DNA of 64,000 nt from Halomonas salipaludis (GTDB lineage: Bacteria; Pseudomonadota; Gammaproteobacteria; Pseudomonadales; Halomonadaceae). The notes under the pieces were generated by a model. That model was not told the origin of the DNA. It saw only the letters and a program-made list of their open reading frames with translations, and did not search any database. The position numbers and the translations under genes are program-made. The DNA lies in assembly GCF_002286975.1 (NCBI RefSeq), contig NZ_NSKB01000006.1, positions 124,001 through 188,000 on the forward strand. The letters run 5' to 3'. Positions 25,376 to 33,623 of the stretch are shown piece after piece (position 1 is the first letter of the stretch; the number at the start of each line of letters is the position of its first letter).

Positions 25376-26017
25376 TTATGCCGGCGGCATCTGGATAAAC
25401 AGCTTCTCACGTGGCCAGCGTACCTTGGCAAGATCGGCGTATCGGTCGGCCTCGCTGTCACGATAGCCTAGCGCCATCAGTGCGACGCTGCGCAGGTTCT
25501 GCTCCCTGAGCCCCAGCAGGTCATCCAGCGCCGCCGGGTCGAAGCCCTCCATGGGCGAGGCGTCGATACCTTCCATGGCAGCTGCGGCTAGAGCCGTGCC
25601 CAGGGCGAGATAGGCTTGCTTGGCGGCCCACTGAAACTTGTCCTGGTCGGAGGCAAAGCCGTTGACGGTCTCCTTGATGGCGCCCGCGTATGCTGTCAGC
25701 GCCTCGGCGGGGAGGTCGCGGGTCTCGGCGGTGAGCTCGATCAAGTCGTCGACGTGGGCCTCCTCCACGGGTTCCCAGGCGGCGAAGACCAGCAGGTGCG
25801 AGGACTCAGTGATCTGTGGTTGGCCGAAGGCCACCGGGCTGATCCGCTCGCGCAGCGCCCGGTCCTCGATGACCAGCACGGAGTAGGGCTGCAGGCCATA
25901 GGAGGAGGGCGCCAGGCGCACTGCCTCGAGGATCCTGTCGAGCTGTGCCTGAGGCACCTGCTTGCCGTTCATGCGCTTGGTGGCATAGCGCCAGTTCAGG
26001 GCATCGATGAGGTTCAT
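25376..26017 (-). CDS. NAD(P)H-dependent nitroreductase (NfsB-like)
   Basis: A 213-residue FMN-dependent nitroreductase. The N-terminus LIDALNWRYATKRMNGKQVPQAQLDRILEAVRLAPSSYGLQPYSVLVI carries the FMN-phosphate contact RYATKR and the SSYGLQP loop. The C-terminal IDASPMEGFDP and LRSVALMALGYRD are also standard. Typical substrates are quinones and nitroaromatics. Start after AAGGAGTAAGCC. It lies 37 bp downstream of the DMT exporter gene on the same strand and may be co-transcribed. Confidence 0.88.
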   Translation of the reverse strand: MNLIDALNWRYATKRMNGKQVPQAQLDRILEAVRLAPSSYGLQPYSVLVIEDRALRERISPVAFGQPQITESSHLLVFAAWEPVEEAHVDDLIELTAETRDLPAEALTAYAGAIKETVNGFASDQDKFQWAAKQAYLALGTALAAAAMEGIDASPMEGFDPAALDDLLGLREQNLRSVALMALGYRDSEADRYADLAKVRWPREKLFIQMPPA

Positions 26018-26054
26018 GGCTTACTCCTTGTAGGGGATTGCGAGGGTGACGCCA

Positions 26055-26999
26055 TCATGTGGGCGTTGCGTCCCTCGATATGGATGCGGCGCGGGCGCCG
26101 CGATGGAAGAGCAGGGTGCCCAGTGCCACCAGCAGCGCGGCCAGGCCCAGGTTGGGGGGCGGCGCCTCGCCGAGCGCCAGTACCGCGATCAGCGTGCCGA
26201 CTAGCGCCGCTACCGTGCCGATCTGGCTCAGATAGACGGGGCCGGCGAGTTTCTGCAGCACGAAATAGAAGAGGTAGAGCACCGAGAATACGGCGATTTC
26301 CACCAGCAGTAGCCGCATCGCGGCCCCGCTTGTCAGCAGTGCCTGGTACTCGCCGGGCTCGAACAGCAGTACGAAGGGCAGCAGGGTCGTGGCGCCGCCG
26401 AACATCATCAGGGCTGCCAGGAACACCGGCGAGGTGCCTGTCGGCCAACGCAGGGTGCGGTAGATGTTGCCCAGCGCGATCAGTAGCGGCATGGCCAATA
26501 CCAGCAGCACCCAGCCTTGGGCATCGCCTGCGCCACCGGCCTTGGCCGTGGCCAGCACCAGCCCGCCGGAGAGCCCTAGTAGCACGCCCAGCAGGCGCAG
26601 GGCGCGCAAGCGCTCCAGGCTCAGCCAGACGGCCAGCACCCAGGTGATCAGGATCGGGAAGGCGAAGCTGAGCGAGATGAACCCGGCCCCGACATGGCGT
26701 ATCGCCAGGAAGGCCAAGGCGTTGGGTACGGCGAACAAGGCGCCGGCCACGGCGGCATACTCCAGGCTGCGCAGATTGATCCTCATCGTCTGACGCTGTA
26801 TCGCTCCGATCGCGCTCAGCACCAAGCCGGCACCCGTCATGGCGGCCATCAGGAAGGTCAGCCGCGGTGCCCCGGCACCGTCGGCCAGCTTGGCCACTAC
26901 CAGCGACAGCGCCAGGAAGGTACCCACCAGCAGCAGGCAGCCCAGGGCGTAGAGCCCGTTTCGGTCCGCACCCTTGCGCGGCAGTCGTGCATTCGACAT
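26055..26999 (-). CDS. DMT-superfamily (EamA) transporter
   Basis: A 314-residue, ten-helix membrane protein with two EamA repeats, the second starting near residue 165 (GWVLLVLAMPLLIALGNIYRTLRWP). Of two adjacent ATGs I chose the one at 26997-26999, because GGAGG is then four bases away rather than abutting. It is divergent from a MarR gene, the likely regulator, and precedes the nitroreductase. Substrate unknown. Confidence 0.82.
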   Translation of the reverse strand: MSNARLPRKGADRNGLYALGCLLLVGTFLALSLVVAKLADGAGAPRLTFLMAAMTGAGLVLSAIGAIQRQTMRINLRSLEYAAVAGALFAVPNALAFLAIRHVGAGFISLSFAFPILITWVLAVWLSLERLRALRLLGVLLGLSGGLVLATAKAGGAGDAQGWVLLVLAMPLLIALGNIYRTLRWPTGTSPVFLAALMMFGGATTLLPFVLLFEPGEYQALLTSGAAMRLLLVEIAVFSVLYLFYFVLQKLAGPVYLSQIGTVAALVGTLIAVLALGEAPPPNLGLAALLVALGTLLFHRGARAASISRDATPT

Positions 27000-27022
27000 C
27001 ATTCCTCCTAAATCTCGACATG

Positions 27023-27079
27023 AAGTATCTCTTCAAAAAGTATCTTGTCATCGAGACAAAGTATCTTAGTACCAAGATA
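27023..27079. promoter_or_regulatory. Repeated operator between DMT exporter and marR
   Basis: AAGTATCT(T) occurs three times in direct orientation (27023-27030, 27038-27046, 27059-27067). The last copy also forms an inverted repeat with AAGATA (TATCTT, 6-bp gap, AAGATA at 27062-27079). The cluster fills the 91-bp divergent promoter region, as expected for MarR binding. Confidence 0.55.
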
Positions 27080-27090
27080 GGTGGTTGGCA

Positions 27091-27591
27091 ATGAACAGAG
27101 TGAAATCGGCGATCACCCAGTGGCAGCGCGAGATGCCTGACCTCGACCTACTGCCGATGGAGGTGGTCGGCTACCTGAAGACCAGCCAGTTGCATACCCG
27201 CAACCAGCTCGAGGCCTTCTTCAAGGCGCATGACCTGCAGCCGGGAGAGTTCGACGTGCTGGCGACCCTGCGCCGCGCCGGGGCGCCCTATGCACTGACG
27301 CCGACCCAGCTGTTCGGCGCCCTGATGGTCTCGTCCGGGGGCATGACCAATCGGCTGGATCGTCTGGAGCGGGCGGGGCTGATCAGGCGTAATCCCAATC
27401 CCGACGACCGTCGCGGCACCCTGGTGTCGTTGACGGACGATGGACTGGCGTTGATGAACCGGCTCGTCCCGCTGCATGTGGCGAACGAGGCGAACATGCT
27501 GGCGGCGTTGAGCCGTGAAGAGCAGGCAGCGCTCGGCCAGTTGCTCGGCAAGCTGCTCGATGGGCTGGAGGGAGAGTCGTACGACAAGTAG
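27091..27591 (+). CDS. MarR-family regulator
   Basis: A 166-residue winged-helix regulator with an N-terminal helix (QWQREMPDLDLLPMEVVGYLK). The DNA-binding core reads YALTPTQLFGALMVSSGGMTNRLDRLERAGLIRRNPNPDDRRGTLVSLTDDG, which includes the DxRG wing motif. I use ATG 27091; a TTG six bases earlier is also in frame. The divergent DMT exporter is the probable target, through the repeats at 27023-27079. Confidence 0.87.
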   Translation: MNRVKSAITQWQREMPDLDLLPMEVVGYLKTSQLHTRNQLEAFFKAHDLQPGEFDVLATLRRAGAPYALTPTQLFGALMVSSGGMTNRLDRLERAGLIRRNPNPDDRRGTLVSLTDDGLALMNRLVPLHVANEANMLAALSREEQAALGQLLGKLLDGLEGESYDK

Positions 27592-27654
27592 GGATGGGCG
27601 TGATCGGTCCGTATCGATAACCAAGCGCTATCGGAGCCATCGAGCCTTTCTCCT

Positions 27655-27685
27655 TTGACCTAAACTAAGCTTGAGGTCGTATCGT
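27655..27685 (+). promoter_or_regulatory. SoxR/MerR-type promoter of the FMN reductase gene
   Basis: TTGACC (27655-27660) and TATCGT (27680-27685) are separated by 19 bp. The element CCTAAACTAAGCTTGAGG (27659-27676) matches the SoxR box CCTCAAGTTAACTTGAGG at 14 of 18 positions by my count, with an intact right half-site. Control of an NAD(P)H-FMN reductase by a redox-sensing MerR protein is biologically sensible. The regulator is not in the window. Confidence 0.55.
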
Positions 27686-27719
27686 TCATCGCACCCATCA
27701 ATCAGCAGGAGACAGTGCG

Positions 27720-28268
27720 ATGAGCAAGACAATCAGAGTGGCGGTGATCTATGGCAGCGTCAGGGAAGGACGTTTCTGCGCTACCGTCGGGCAGTGGGCC
27801 TTGGACCAGATTCAGCAACACGAGGCGTTCTCGCCGCTGGTGATCGACCCTGCCGCCGAACCCGCCTCGGCATTTGCCAGGCGTCTCGACGAGGCGGATG
27901 CTTTCATCGTGGTCACCCCAGAGTACAACCACTCCTTCCCCGCGGCGCTCAAGGCGCTGATCGACGCCTATAAATCGCAGTGGCAGGCCAAGCCGGTGGC
28001 CTTCGTCTCCTATGGCGGCGCTGCGGGCGGCGTGCGGGCGGTCGAGCACCTGCGCCATGTGTTTGCCGAACTGCACGCCGTGGGCATTCGCGACGGCGTG
28101 ATGTTTCCCAACGCCTGGGAGCAGTTTGACGAGCGCGGCCAGCCGCTGCAGGCACAACGCTTCCAGCGGGGTATGCAGACCCTGTTGGCACGGCTTGCCT
28201 GGTGGGCCAAAACGCTGCGCCAGGGCCGTGCCGTTCAGGACTATGATCAGGCGGCGATACTGGATTGA
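27720..28268 (+). CDS. NADPH-dependent FMN reductase family protein
   Basis: A 182-residue flavodoxin-like oxidoreductase. The FMN-phosphate loop is IYGSVREGRFCATVG near residues 11-25, and the isoalloxazine loop is VTPEYNHSFPAALKALIDAY near 64-83; SYGGAAGGVRAVEHLR follows. This is the ChrR/YieF-like group that reduces quinones and metals. Start after CAGGAG. The gene has its own SoxR-like promoter and ends in a hairpin, so it is monocistronic. Confidence 0.87.
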   Translation: MSKTIRVAVIYGSVREGRFCATVGQWALDQIQQHEAFSPLVIDPAAEPASAFARRLDEADAFIVVTPEYNHSFPAALKALIDAYKSQWQAKPVAFVSYGGAAGGVRAVEHLRHVFAELHAVGIRDGVMFPNAWEQFDERGQPLQAQRFQRGMQTLLARLAWWAKTLRQGRAVQDYDQAAILD

Positions 28269-28293
28269 GCGGCCGACCTCGACTCTCGGCCGC
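28269..28293. terminator. Hairpin between convergent genes
   Basis: GCGGCCGA and TCGGCCGC form a perfect eight-pair stem with a nine-base loop directly after the FMN reductase stop. No U-tract follows. It lies 16 bp before the convergent DUF1127 stop. Confidence 0.5.
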
Positions 28294-28308
28294 CAACTGG
28301 ACGTGCCG

Positions 28309-28620
28309 CTAGCGCTTGTACCGCGCCCGTCGCTCCGTGAGGGCCTGGTGCGCATCCTCTTTCAGCGGCAGGCGCGATGCCCACAGGATATCGTCACGTT
28401 GGTGCCCCATGTCCTCGAGGATATGGTCGTCATGGGCCAGCAGTGGCAGGAAACGCTGCCGGAACTGGCGGCGCCGGCGGTATCGCCACCACCAGAGCTC
28501 GAGCGCATAGATGAGTCCGAGCGGTGGCGTGGCCGGCATATACAGCGCCAGCCGGGGCGGCGGTGTGGGCGCTTTGTCGTCAGTTGGCGTTGGACGATGA
28601 ATGGGCTGGTACTGGGTCAT
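28309..28620 (-). CDS. DUF1127 (YjiS-like) protein with N-terminal extension
   Basis: A 103-residue basic protein. The DUF1127 core is at about residues 45-80 (WWRYRRRRQFRQRFLPLLAHDDHILEDMGHQRDDILW). A proline-rich extension of about 40 residues precedes it. DUF1127 proteins are small Arg-rich proteins, some of which bind RNA or phosphate-stress partners in alphaproteobacteria; the role here is unknown. GGAGGTGCGAG precedes the ATG. The gene is divergent from a LysR gene. Confidence 0.75.
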   Translation of the reverse strand: MTQYQPIHRPTPTDDKAPTPPPRLALYMPATPPLGLIYALELWWWRYRRRRQFRQRFLPLLAHDDHILEDMGHQRDDILWASRLPLKEDAHQALTERRARYKR

Positions 28621-28748
28621 CTCGCACCTCCATGCAGGCAGCCGTTAGCGGCGGCTGCGGTGTCTCTGTGGTTGTGAGTGGAGGGTCGCGACCTCTGGGT
28701 GGAAGCATGGCTCGGGCTCTTTGATCAAACAAACGAAAAGGACTACAG

Positions 28749-28770
28749 TTTCAGTTAAGGAAAATTGAAA
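28749..28770 (+). promoter_or_regulatory. LysR-type binding motif before the lysR start
   Basis: TTTCA-N12-TGAAA (28749-28770) is an interrupted palindrome of the T-N11-A kind, ending nine bases before the ATG at 28780. It fits an autoregulatory LysR site. Confidence 0.4.
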
Positions 28771-28779
28771 GGTGTGGCC

Positions 28780-29676
28780 ATGACACAGATGCTTTCACCC
28801 TCCGGCCATCGTGCCTTGCCCCTGCTGGATAGCGATGTGCTGCGGACCTTCGTGACAATTGCCGAGAGCGGCAGCTTTACGCGCGCCGCTCAGCAGGTCT
28901 TCCGTACACCGTCTGCGCTCAGCATGCAGATCAAGCGCCTCGAGGAGACCCTGGGCCAGCCGCTGTTCGTGCGCGAAGCCCGCCAGGTGCGGCTCACCCC
29001 CGAGGGCGAGATGCTGCTGGGTTACGGCCGGCGGCTGCTCAAGCTCAACGAGGAGGCGGTGACACAGTTTCTGGCGCCTGCGCTGGAGGGGCGGGTGGGG
29101 TTCGGCACCACCGACGATGTCGGCACGCGCATCCTCCCCGGGGTGCTGGCCCAGTTCGCCCGCTCGCATCCGGCGGTGCATGTCGATGTGGTGGTGGGCA
29201 ATAGCGCCAGCATGCTGCAGCGCCTGGATGACGGCGAACTGGACTTGATACTGATCACCGCTGGCAATCCAGGCCAGGAGCTACGCGGCGAGATCGTGCA
29301 TAGCGAGCCGCTGGTATGGGTGGGCCGCGAGGGGGGCGTGGCCGTGCAGCGCTCACCATTGCCGGTGGCGCTGGCCCACCAAGGCTGCGCCTGGCGCAGT
29401 ATGGCGCTGGACGCCCTCGACCGGGCCGGCATCGGCTACCGCATCGCCTATACCTGTGAGCACTCGGCGGGCCAGGAGGCGGCGATGCTCGCCGACCTTG
29501 TCGTATCGCCCTACCCGCGCAGCCTGATTCGCGCCCCGCTGCGGCGCATCGAGCAAGATCGGCTGCCGCCGCTGGGCGATTACCAGATCGCGCTGGTCAA
29601 GCGCAGTGACCTGAGCGAGGCCGGCGACGCCTTGGCAGGGCATGTGGTGGGTGCCTTTGGCGAAACTCACCACTGA
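28780..29676 (+). CDS. LysR-family regulator
   Basis: A 298-residue LysR protein. The helix-turn-helix is at about residues 24-70 (TFVTIAESGSFTRAAQQVFRTPSALSMQIKRLEETLGQPLFVREAR), and the ligand-binding domain starts near 95 (VGFGTTDDVGTRILPGVLAQFA). This resembles the PA2206/YhcS-like group. I place the start at ATG 28780; a TTG 15 bases upstream is in frame. It is divergent from a DUF1127 gene, an association common in proteobacteria. Confidence 0.87.
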   Translation: MTQMLSPSGHRALPLLDSDVLRTFVTIAESGSFTRAAQQVFRTPSALSMQIKRLEETLGQPLFVREARQVRLTPEGEMLLGYGRRLLKLNEEAVTQFLAPALEGRVGFGTTDDVGTRILPGVLAQFARSHPAVHVDVVVGNSASMLQRLDDGELDLILITAGNPGQELRGEIVHSEPLVWVGREGGVAVQRSPLPVALAHQGCAWRSMALDALDRAGIGYRIAYTCEHSAGQEAAMLADLVVSPYPRSLIRAPLRRIEQDRLPPLGDYQIALVKRSDLSEAGDALAGHVVGAFGETHH

Positions 29677-29855
29677 GGAGCCTTGCATGTTGCCTTGGTC
29701 AATGTCGGCGACACGCATTGCCCATGGCATGGCGAGCGACCGAGTACTTGGGTAAGGTGCACCTGCCGGGCATTGCTGGGGAGCAGGATGGCGGCTACGT
29801 TGGGGGTGGGTGCAGTGACGCACCGGCTAAATGCAGACTAATGGAGGAGTTTGCC

Positions 29856-30770
29856 ATGAGAGACTCGCAAGATCTCTTTCCCACCCGCCTGGAACGCAAG
29901 TTGGGCATGTTCGAGCGCATCGACCCAGTGGTGTACGGTGATGAAGCACAGCTCGCCAATGGGCCGTTGGACAAGTCGCAAATCGAGGCGTATGAGCGCG
30001 ACGGCTTTCTGTCGTTCGACGGCTTCTTCGACCCCGACGATATGCAGGCCTTTATCGATGAGCTGCGGGGCTACGAAGACGATGCCGACCTGAAGCTCTC
30101 CGAGGGCACCGTTCTCGAACCTGGCCGCGAGGAAATTCGCACGGTGTTCGGCATCCATCAGGTGTCCGAGCGCTTCAACCGCCTGACGCGTGACCCCCGC
30201 CTGCTGGCGATCGTCAAGCAACTGCTGGGCAGCGATGTCTACATCCACCAGTCGCGGATCAATTACAAGCCCGGCTTCAAGGGCAAGGGCTTCGACTGGC
30301 ACTCGGATTTCGAGACCTGGCACAGCGAAGATGGCATGCCCCGCATGCGTGCGCTGAGCTGCTCCATCGTGTTGACCGATAACGGTGAGTTCAACGGGCC
30401 GCTGATGCTGATCCCCGGTTCGCACCGCTACTTCGTGCCCTGCGTGGGGCGCACGCCGGAGAACAACTACAAGGAGTCGCTCAAGAGCCAGGAGGTCGGA
30501 GTGCCGCCCGCCAGCAGCCTGCGAGAACTGATGCTGGAGAACGACATCGAAGCGCCCAAAGGGCCTGCCGGGTCGCTGATCATCTTCGAGTGCAATACCC
30601 TGCATGGCTCGAATATCAATATGTCTTGTTGGCCGAGGAGCAACCTGTTCTTCGTCTATAACAGTGTCGAGAACACGCTCCACGAACCGTACTGCGGCAA
30701 CCGGCCGAGACCGGAATTTCTGGCCGATCGCTCCGATTGGCAGCCACTCGAGCCGCTGGGTGAGCCGTAG
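29856..30770 (+). CDS. ectD: Ectoine 5-hydroxylase (ectoine dioxygenase)
   Basis: A 304-residue Fe(II)/2-oxoglutarate dioxygenase that turns ectoine into 5-hydroxyectoine, a compatible solute. The EctD signature is nearly complete: HQSRINYKPGFKGKG, then WHSDFETWHSEDGMP. Iron ligands are H149, D151 and H250, and PGSHRYFVPC (residues 187-196) follows the jellyroll. GGAGGAG lies six bases before the ATG at 29856; the frame is open 138 bp further upstream without support. No ectABC genes are nearby, as in several halomonads where ectD stands alone. It strongly suggests a halophile. Confidence 0.93.
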   Translation: MRDSQDLFPTRLERKLGMFERIDPVVYGDEAQLANGPLDKSQIEAYERDGFLSFDGFFDPDDMQAFIDELRGYEDDADLKLSEGTVLEPGREEIRTVFGIHQVSERFNRLTRDPRLLAIVKQLLGSDVYIHQSRINYKPGFKGKGFDWHSDFETWHSEDGMPRMRALSCSIVLTDNGEFNGPLMLIPGSHRYFVPCVGRTPENNYKESLKSQEVGVPPASSLRELMLENDIEAPKGPAGSLIIFECNTLHGSNINMSCWPRSNLFFVYNSVENTLHEPYCGNRPRPEFLADRSDWQPLEPLGEP

Positions 30771-30812
30771 TCGACACGCCTAGTCGCTTTGGCTGAGTGG
30801 CGCTCATCCATC

Positions 30813-30843
30813 GAGGAGGCAGGTAAGCAACCGCTGCCTCCTC
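30813..30843. terminator. Ten-pair hairpin downstream of ectD
   Basis: GAGGAGGCAG and CTGCCTCCTC form a perfect ten-pair stem with an 11-base loop, 43 bp after the ectD stop. There is no run of T, so Rho-independent action is uncertain. The rest of 30844-31023 shows no gene or clear motif. Confidence 0.5.
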
Positions 30844-31023
30844 GGTGGTGTGATGTAGGATGAAAGCCAGGCATTGGCAGTCGCTATGGCAGCGATAGTC
30901 TGCGGTTTCATTGATCTCAACTTAACTTCAGCTATTAGGCTCCGAAGAGTGGGCCGGCCCTCATGTGCCGGCATGGCAAAACCATCAGCGGCGGCGTGCC
31001 GCTGGGATAGGGAGTCTTCAAAC

Positions 31024-31902
31024 ATGACCGCTACGCTGCCTCGATCCGCTCTTGACGATACGGCCCAGTGGGAGACATCGCCGCTCGACCTCGACGCCTA
31101 CCTGGCGCGCATCGATTATCGCGGACCACTCGCGCCGACATTGAGTACGCTGCGCGAGCTGCAGCGTGCGCATCTCGCGGCGGTGCCTTTCGAAAATCTC
31201 GAGATCGTCACCGGCGGTGAGATCCGCCTCGATCTGGAGAGCCTGCAGGACAAGCTGGTGAGGCGGCGGCGGGGTGGCTACTGCCACGAGCAGAACACCC
31301 TGTTTGCCACGGTGCTTGACCGGCTCGGCTTCGTCGTCGCGGGGCGCAGCGCGCGGATGCTGATGGGCGATGATGCGGCCAAGGTGACTCCGCTCGGTCA
31401 CACCATTCTCAACGTGACCGTGGCGGGGCGTCAGTGGCTGGTCGATGTCGGGGTCGGCAACGTTGGGCCGCGCGAGCCGATCCGTCTCGAGGAGGGCGTC
31501 GAGGCACGCCATGGCCGCTGGGAGTACCTGTTGGAGCGCTCATCGCTGGGGTACTGGCTGCTGCGCCATCACCGCCACGACGGCTGGTTCAATCTCTACC
31601 AGTTCAGCGACGAGCCTTACTACCGTGCCGACTATGCGGAGCAAAACTACCTCGTCTCCCATCATCCGGACTCGCCCTTCGTGCGACGCATTGTGGCCCA
31701 GCACAACGGCGCGGAGGAGCGCCTGGCGTTGACCGATCTGGAGCTGAAGGTCTTCCGTCCCGGCAAGGCGCCTGAATTGCAGCGGCTAGATGCCGAGGCG
31801 CTGCCCCAGATACTGCGTGAGCGCTTCGGCCTGGTGCTTGCGCCGCAACAGGAGGCGGCATTGCTGAGGCGGGTTGAGTCGCTAGTCGAGGCGTCGGCCT
31901 AA
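31024..31902 (+). CDS. Arylamine N-acetyltransferase
   Basis: A 292-residue NAT that transfers acetyl from acetyl-CoA to arylamines, hydrazines or hydroxylamines. The catalytic triad is visible as C87 (RGGYCHEQN), H126 (LGHTILNV) and D141 (LVDVGVGN). VPFENLEIVTG at 54-64 is also conserved. GGGAG lies upstream of ATG 31024; the frame is open to 30874 but without support. Monocistronic, between ectD and a convergent small gene. Confidence 0.92.
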   Translation: MTATLPRSALDDTAQWETSPLDLDAYLARIDYRGPLAPTLSTLRELQRAHLAAVPFENLEIVTGGEIRLDLESLQDKLVRRRRGGYCHEQNTLFATVLDRLGFVVAGRSARMLMGDDAAKVTPLGHTILNVTVAGRQWLVDVGVGNVGPREPIRLEEGVEARHGRWEYLLERSSLGYWLLRHHRHDGWFNLYQFSDEPYYRADYAEQNYLVSHHPDSPFVRRIVAQHNGAEERLALTDLELKVFRPGKAPELQRLDAEALPQILRERFGLVLAPQQEAALLRRVESLVEASA

Positions 31903-31927
31903 TTGACGGTCCAGTTGGGCAGTAGGG

Positions 31928-32197
31928 CTATTCATCATACGGCTCATCGGTACGCGGGGCGCTTGGCATCTGTTCATCGAGTGACTGCCGGTACTTGATG
32001 CAGCCACGGATGAATTCCGGCCATTCAGGTACCACGGGAACCGGGTCGCTCTTGTCGGGCAGCAATGCCCAGAGGGCTGGGTGGTGCCAGCACAGATCGT
32101 GCCCGCTGCAGTCTCGGTGCTCACGAATGCCTTGGCGTAGCCGCTTGGCTTCTGCGATCAATTGTTCGCGGGTCATCTTGTCCAGGTCTTCGTCCAT
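31928..32197 (-). CDS. Small conserved hypothetical protein
   Basis: An 89-residue hydrophilic protein. It starts with a helix (MDEDLDKMTREQLIAEAKRL) and contains a conspicuous HRDCSGHDLCWHHPALWALLP block with two cysteines and four histidines, which could bind metal. I chose the ATG at 32195-32197 because GGGAGGGAG precedes it; the longer frame reaches back into the VOC gene. It lies downstream of the VOC gene on the same strand. I recall similar short proteins in proteobacteria but know no function. Confidence 0.65.
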   Translation of the reverse strand: MDEDLDKMTREQLIAEAKRLRQGIREHRDCSGHDLCWHHPALWALLPDKSDPVPVVPEWPEFIRGCIKYRQSLDEQMPSAPRTDEPYDE

Positions 32198-32240
32198 GGC
32201 TCCCTCCCAATCTGCACGGAGAATGTTCAGAGCAAATGGC

Positions 32241-32591
32241 TCACTCATGCTGCAGGATATTGATGAGCTTGCCGAACGGGTCTCGAACGTAGAACCTTCG
32301 CACGCCCCAGGGCTCGCTTACCGGCCCGTATTCGATGGGTATGCTGGCCTTCTCGAAGCGTGCCTGTGCCGTTTCGATATCGTCGACTTCGATGGAGAGA
32401 TCGGGCACCGGTGTACCGGAGCCGCCTTCGGTACCGAAGCTCACCTGAACGGTCATTTTGGCGTCCGAGCCGTAGGTTCGAAACCAGCCGTGATCCATGA
32501 GCAGATCGAGACCCAGGATGTCACCATAGAAGGTAGCAGCCTTGTCGAGATCCGATGTGGCCGAGTTGGACATGATGCGTTTGACTTGCAT
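32241..32591 (-). CDS. VOC/glyoxalase-like protein
   Basis: A 116-residue protein with a single bleomycin-resistance/dioxygenase fold: two beta-alpha-beta-beta-beta units, starting VKRIMSNSATSDLDKAATFYGDILGLDLL and ending WGVRRFYVRDPFGKLINILQHE. D105 and the terminal E116 are typical metal-side residues. Substrate unknown. Probably co-transcribed with the 89-residue gene that follows. Confidence 0.82.
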   Translation of the reverse strand: MQVKRIMSNSATSDLDKAATFYGDILGLDLLMDHGWFRTYGSDAKMTVQVSFGTEGGSGTPVPDLSIEVDDIETAQARFEKASIPIEYGPVSEPWGVRRFYVRDPFGKLINILQHE

Positions 32592-32738
32592 GTGGCGCCT
32601 CGGGGATGTGTTGTTGTGCGTGGTTAGTGCAGGGCTACGAAATGCTTAAACATAGTCGCTTCGCTATCGTCCTGCCTGCTCTATCCTTTCCTTCGTCTCA
32701 CACTGTTAAGGCACCATCTACACCCGAGGAGCTTCCCA

Positions 32739-33578
32739 ATGAGTGGTATCCTATATCGCCTTGCGGCCTTCACCGACGATCCGAACGGTGGCAACCCTGC
32801 GGGGGTGTGGTTGGGCGAGGCGCTGCCCGAGCCGGCGCAGATGCAGCGCATCGCCGCCGAAGTAGGCTATTCCGAAACCGCCTTCATTGCCCCGGCCAAG
32901 GGTGAGCGTCGCACGGCTCGCTACTACAGTCCCGAGGCGGAGGTGAGTTTCTGCGGTCATGCCACAGTAGCCAGCGGCGTGCTGGTGGGGCAGCTGAGCG
33001 GGGCGGGCTCCTATCTGCTGGAGACGGCGGTGGGCGAGGTGAGCGTCACGGTCCGCGATGTGGCGGGGGAGTGGCAGGCATCGCTGGTGTCGGTTGCGCC
33101 GGAGTATCGCCCCGCCGAACCGGAGCTGGTCGAGGAGGTGCGTGAGCTGCTTGGCTGGCAGGCGGATGAACTCGATCCCGAGATTCCGCCGGCACGGGCC
33201 TATGCCGGGGCCTGGCACTTGGTGCTGGCATGCAAGACGCAGCAGCGCCTCGAACGGCTCGAGTATGATTTCGAGCAGCTCAAGGCGCTGATGCTGCGCG
33301 AGAACCTGACCACGCTGCAGCTGGTATGGCGCGAGCGCGAAGGGTACTTCCACGCCCGTGACCCGTTCCCGGTGGGCGGTGTGGTGGAAGACCCCGCCAC
33401 CGGCGCGGCGGCCGCGGCGCTGGGTGGCTACCTTCGTGACGCCGGCCTGCTCCAGGCTCCGGCTCAGTTGACGATCCGGCAGGGCGAGGCGATGGGCCGG
33501 CCCAGCCGCCTGCAGGTGGACATTCCGCTCTCGGGCGGCATTGTTGTCACCGGGCAGGCAGTGAGCATGGAGCATTGA
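32739..33578 (+). CDS. PhzF-family epimerase/isomerase
   Basis: A 279-residue protein of the diaminopimelate-epimerase-like PhzF fold. The proposed catalytic glutamate is E46 (YSETAFI). YYSPEAEVSFCGHATVAS (near 61-80) and DPATGAAAAALGGYL (near 215-230) are both signature segments. PhzF relatives outside phenazine clusters have mostly unknown substrates, and no phenazine genes are here. It appears monocistronic and converges with the methyltransferase gene. Confidence 0.87.
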   Translation: MSGILYRLAAFTDDPNGGNPAGVWLGEALPEPAQMQRIAAEVGYSETAFIAPAKGERRTARYYSPEAEVSFCGHATVASGVLVGQLSGAGSYLLETAVGEVSVTVRDVAGEWQASLVSVAPEYRPAEPELVEEVRELLGWQADELDPEIPPARAYAGAWHLVLACKTQQRLERLEYDFEQLKALMLRENLTTLQLVWREREGYFHARDPFPVGGVVEDPATGAAAAALGGYLRDAGLLQAPAQLTIRQGEAMGRPSRLQVDIPLSGGIVVTGQAVSMEH

Positions 33579-33623
33579 GCCGGGGCCGCAGCGCCAAGCA
33601 GGGCCTTGTTGTCGGCGAACGGC

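Noticed and set aside
29718-29855. N-terminal extension of ectD
   Set aside because: The extra 46 residues have no EctD similarity, while GGAGGAG sits six bases before the ATG at 29856.
30874-31023. N-terminal extension of the arylamine N-acetyltransferase
   Set aside because: The region lacks family similarity and the downstream ATG has a ribosome site. No other gene was recognised there.
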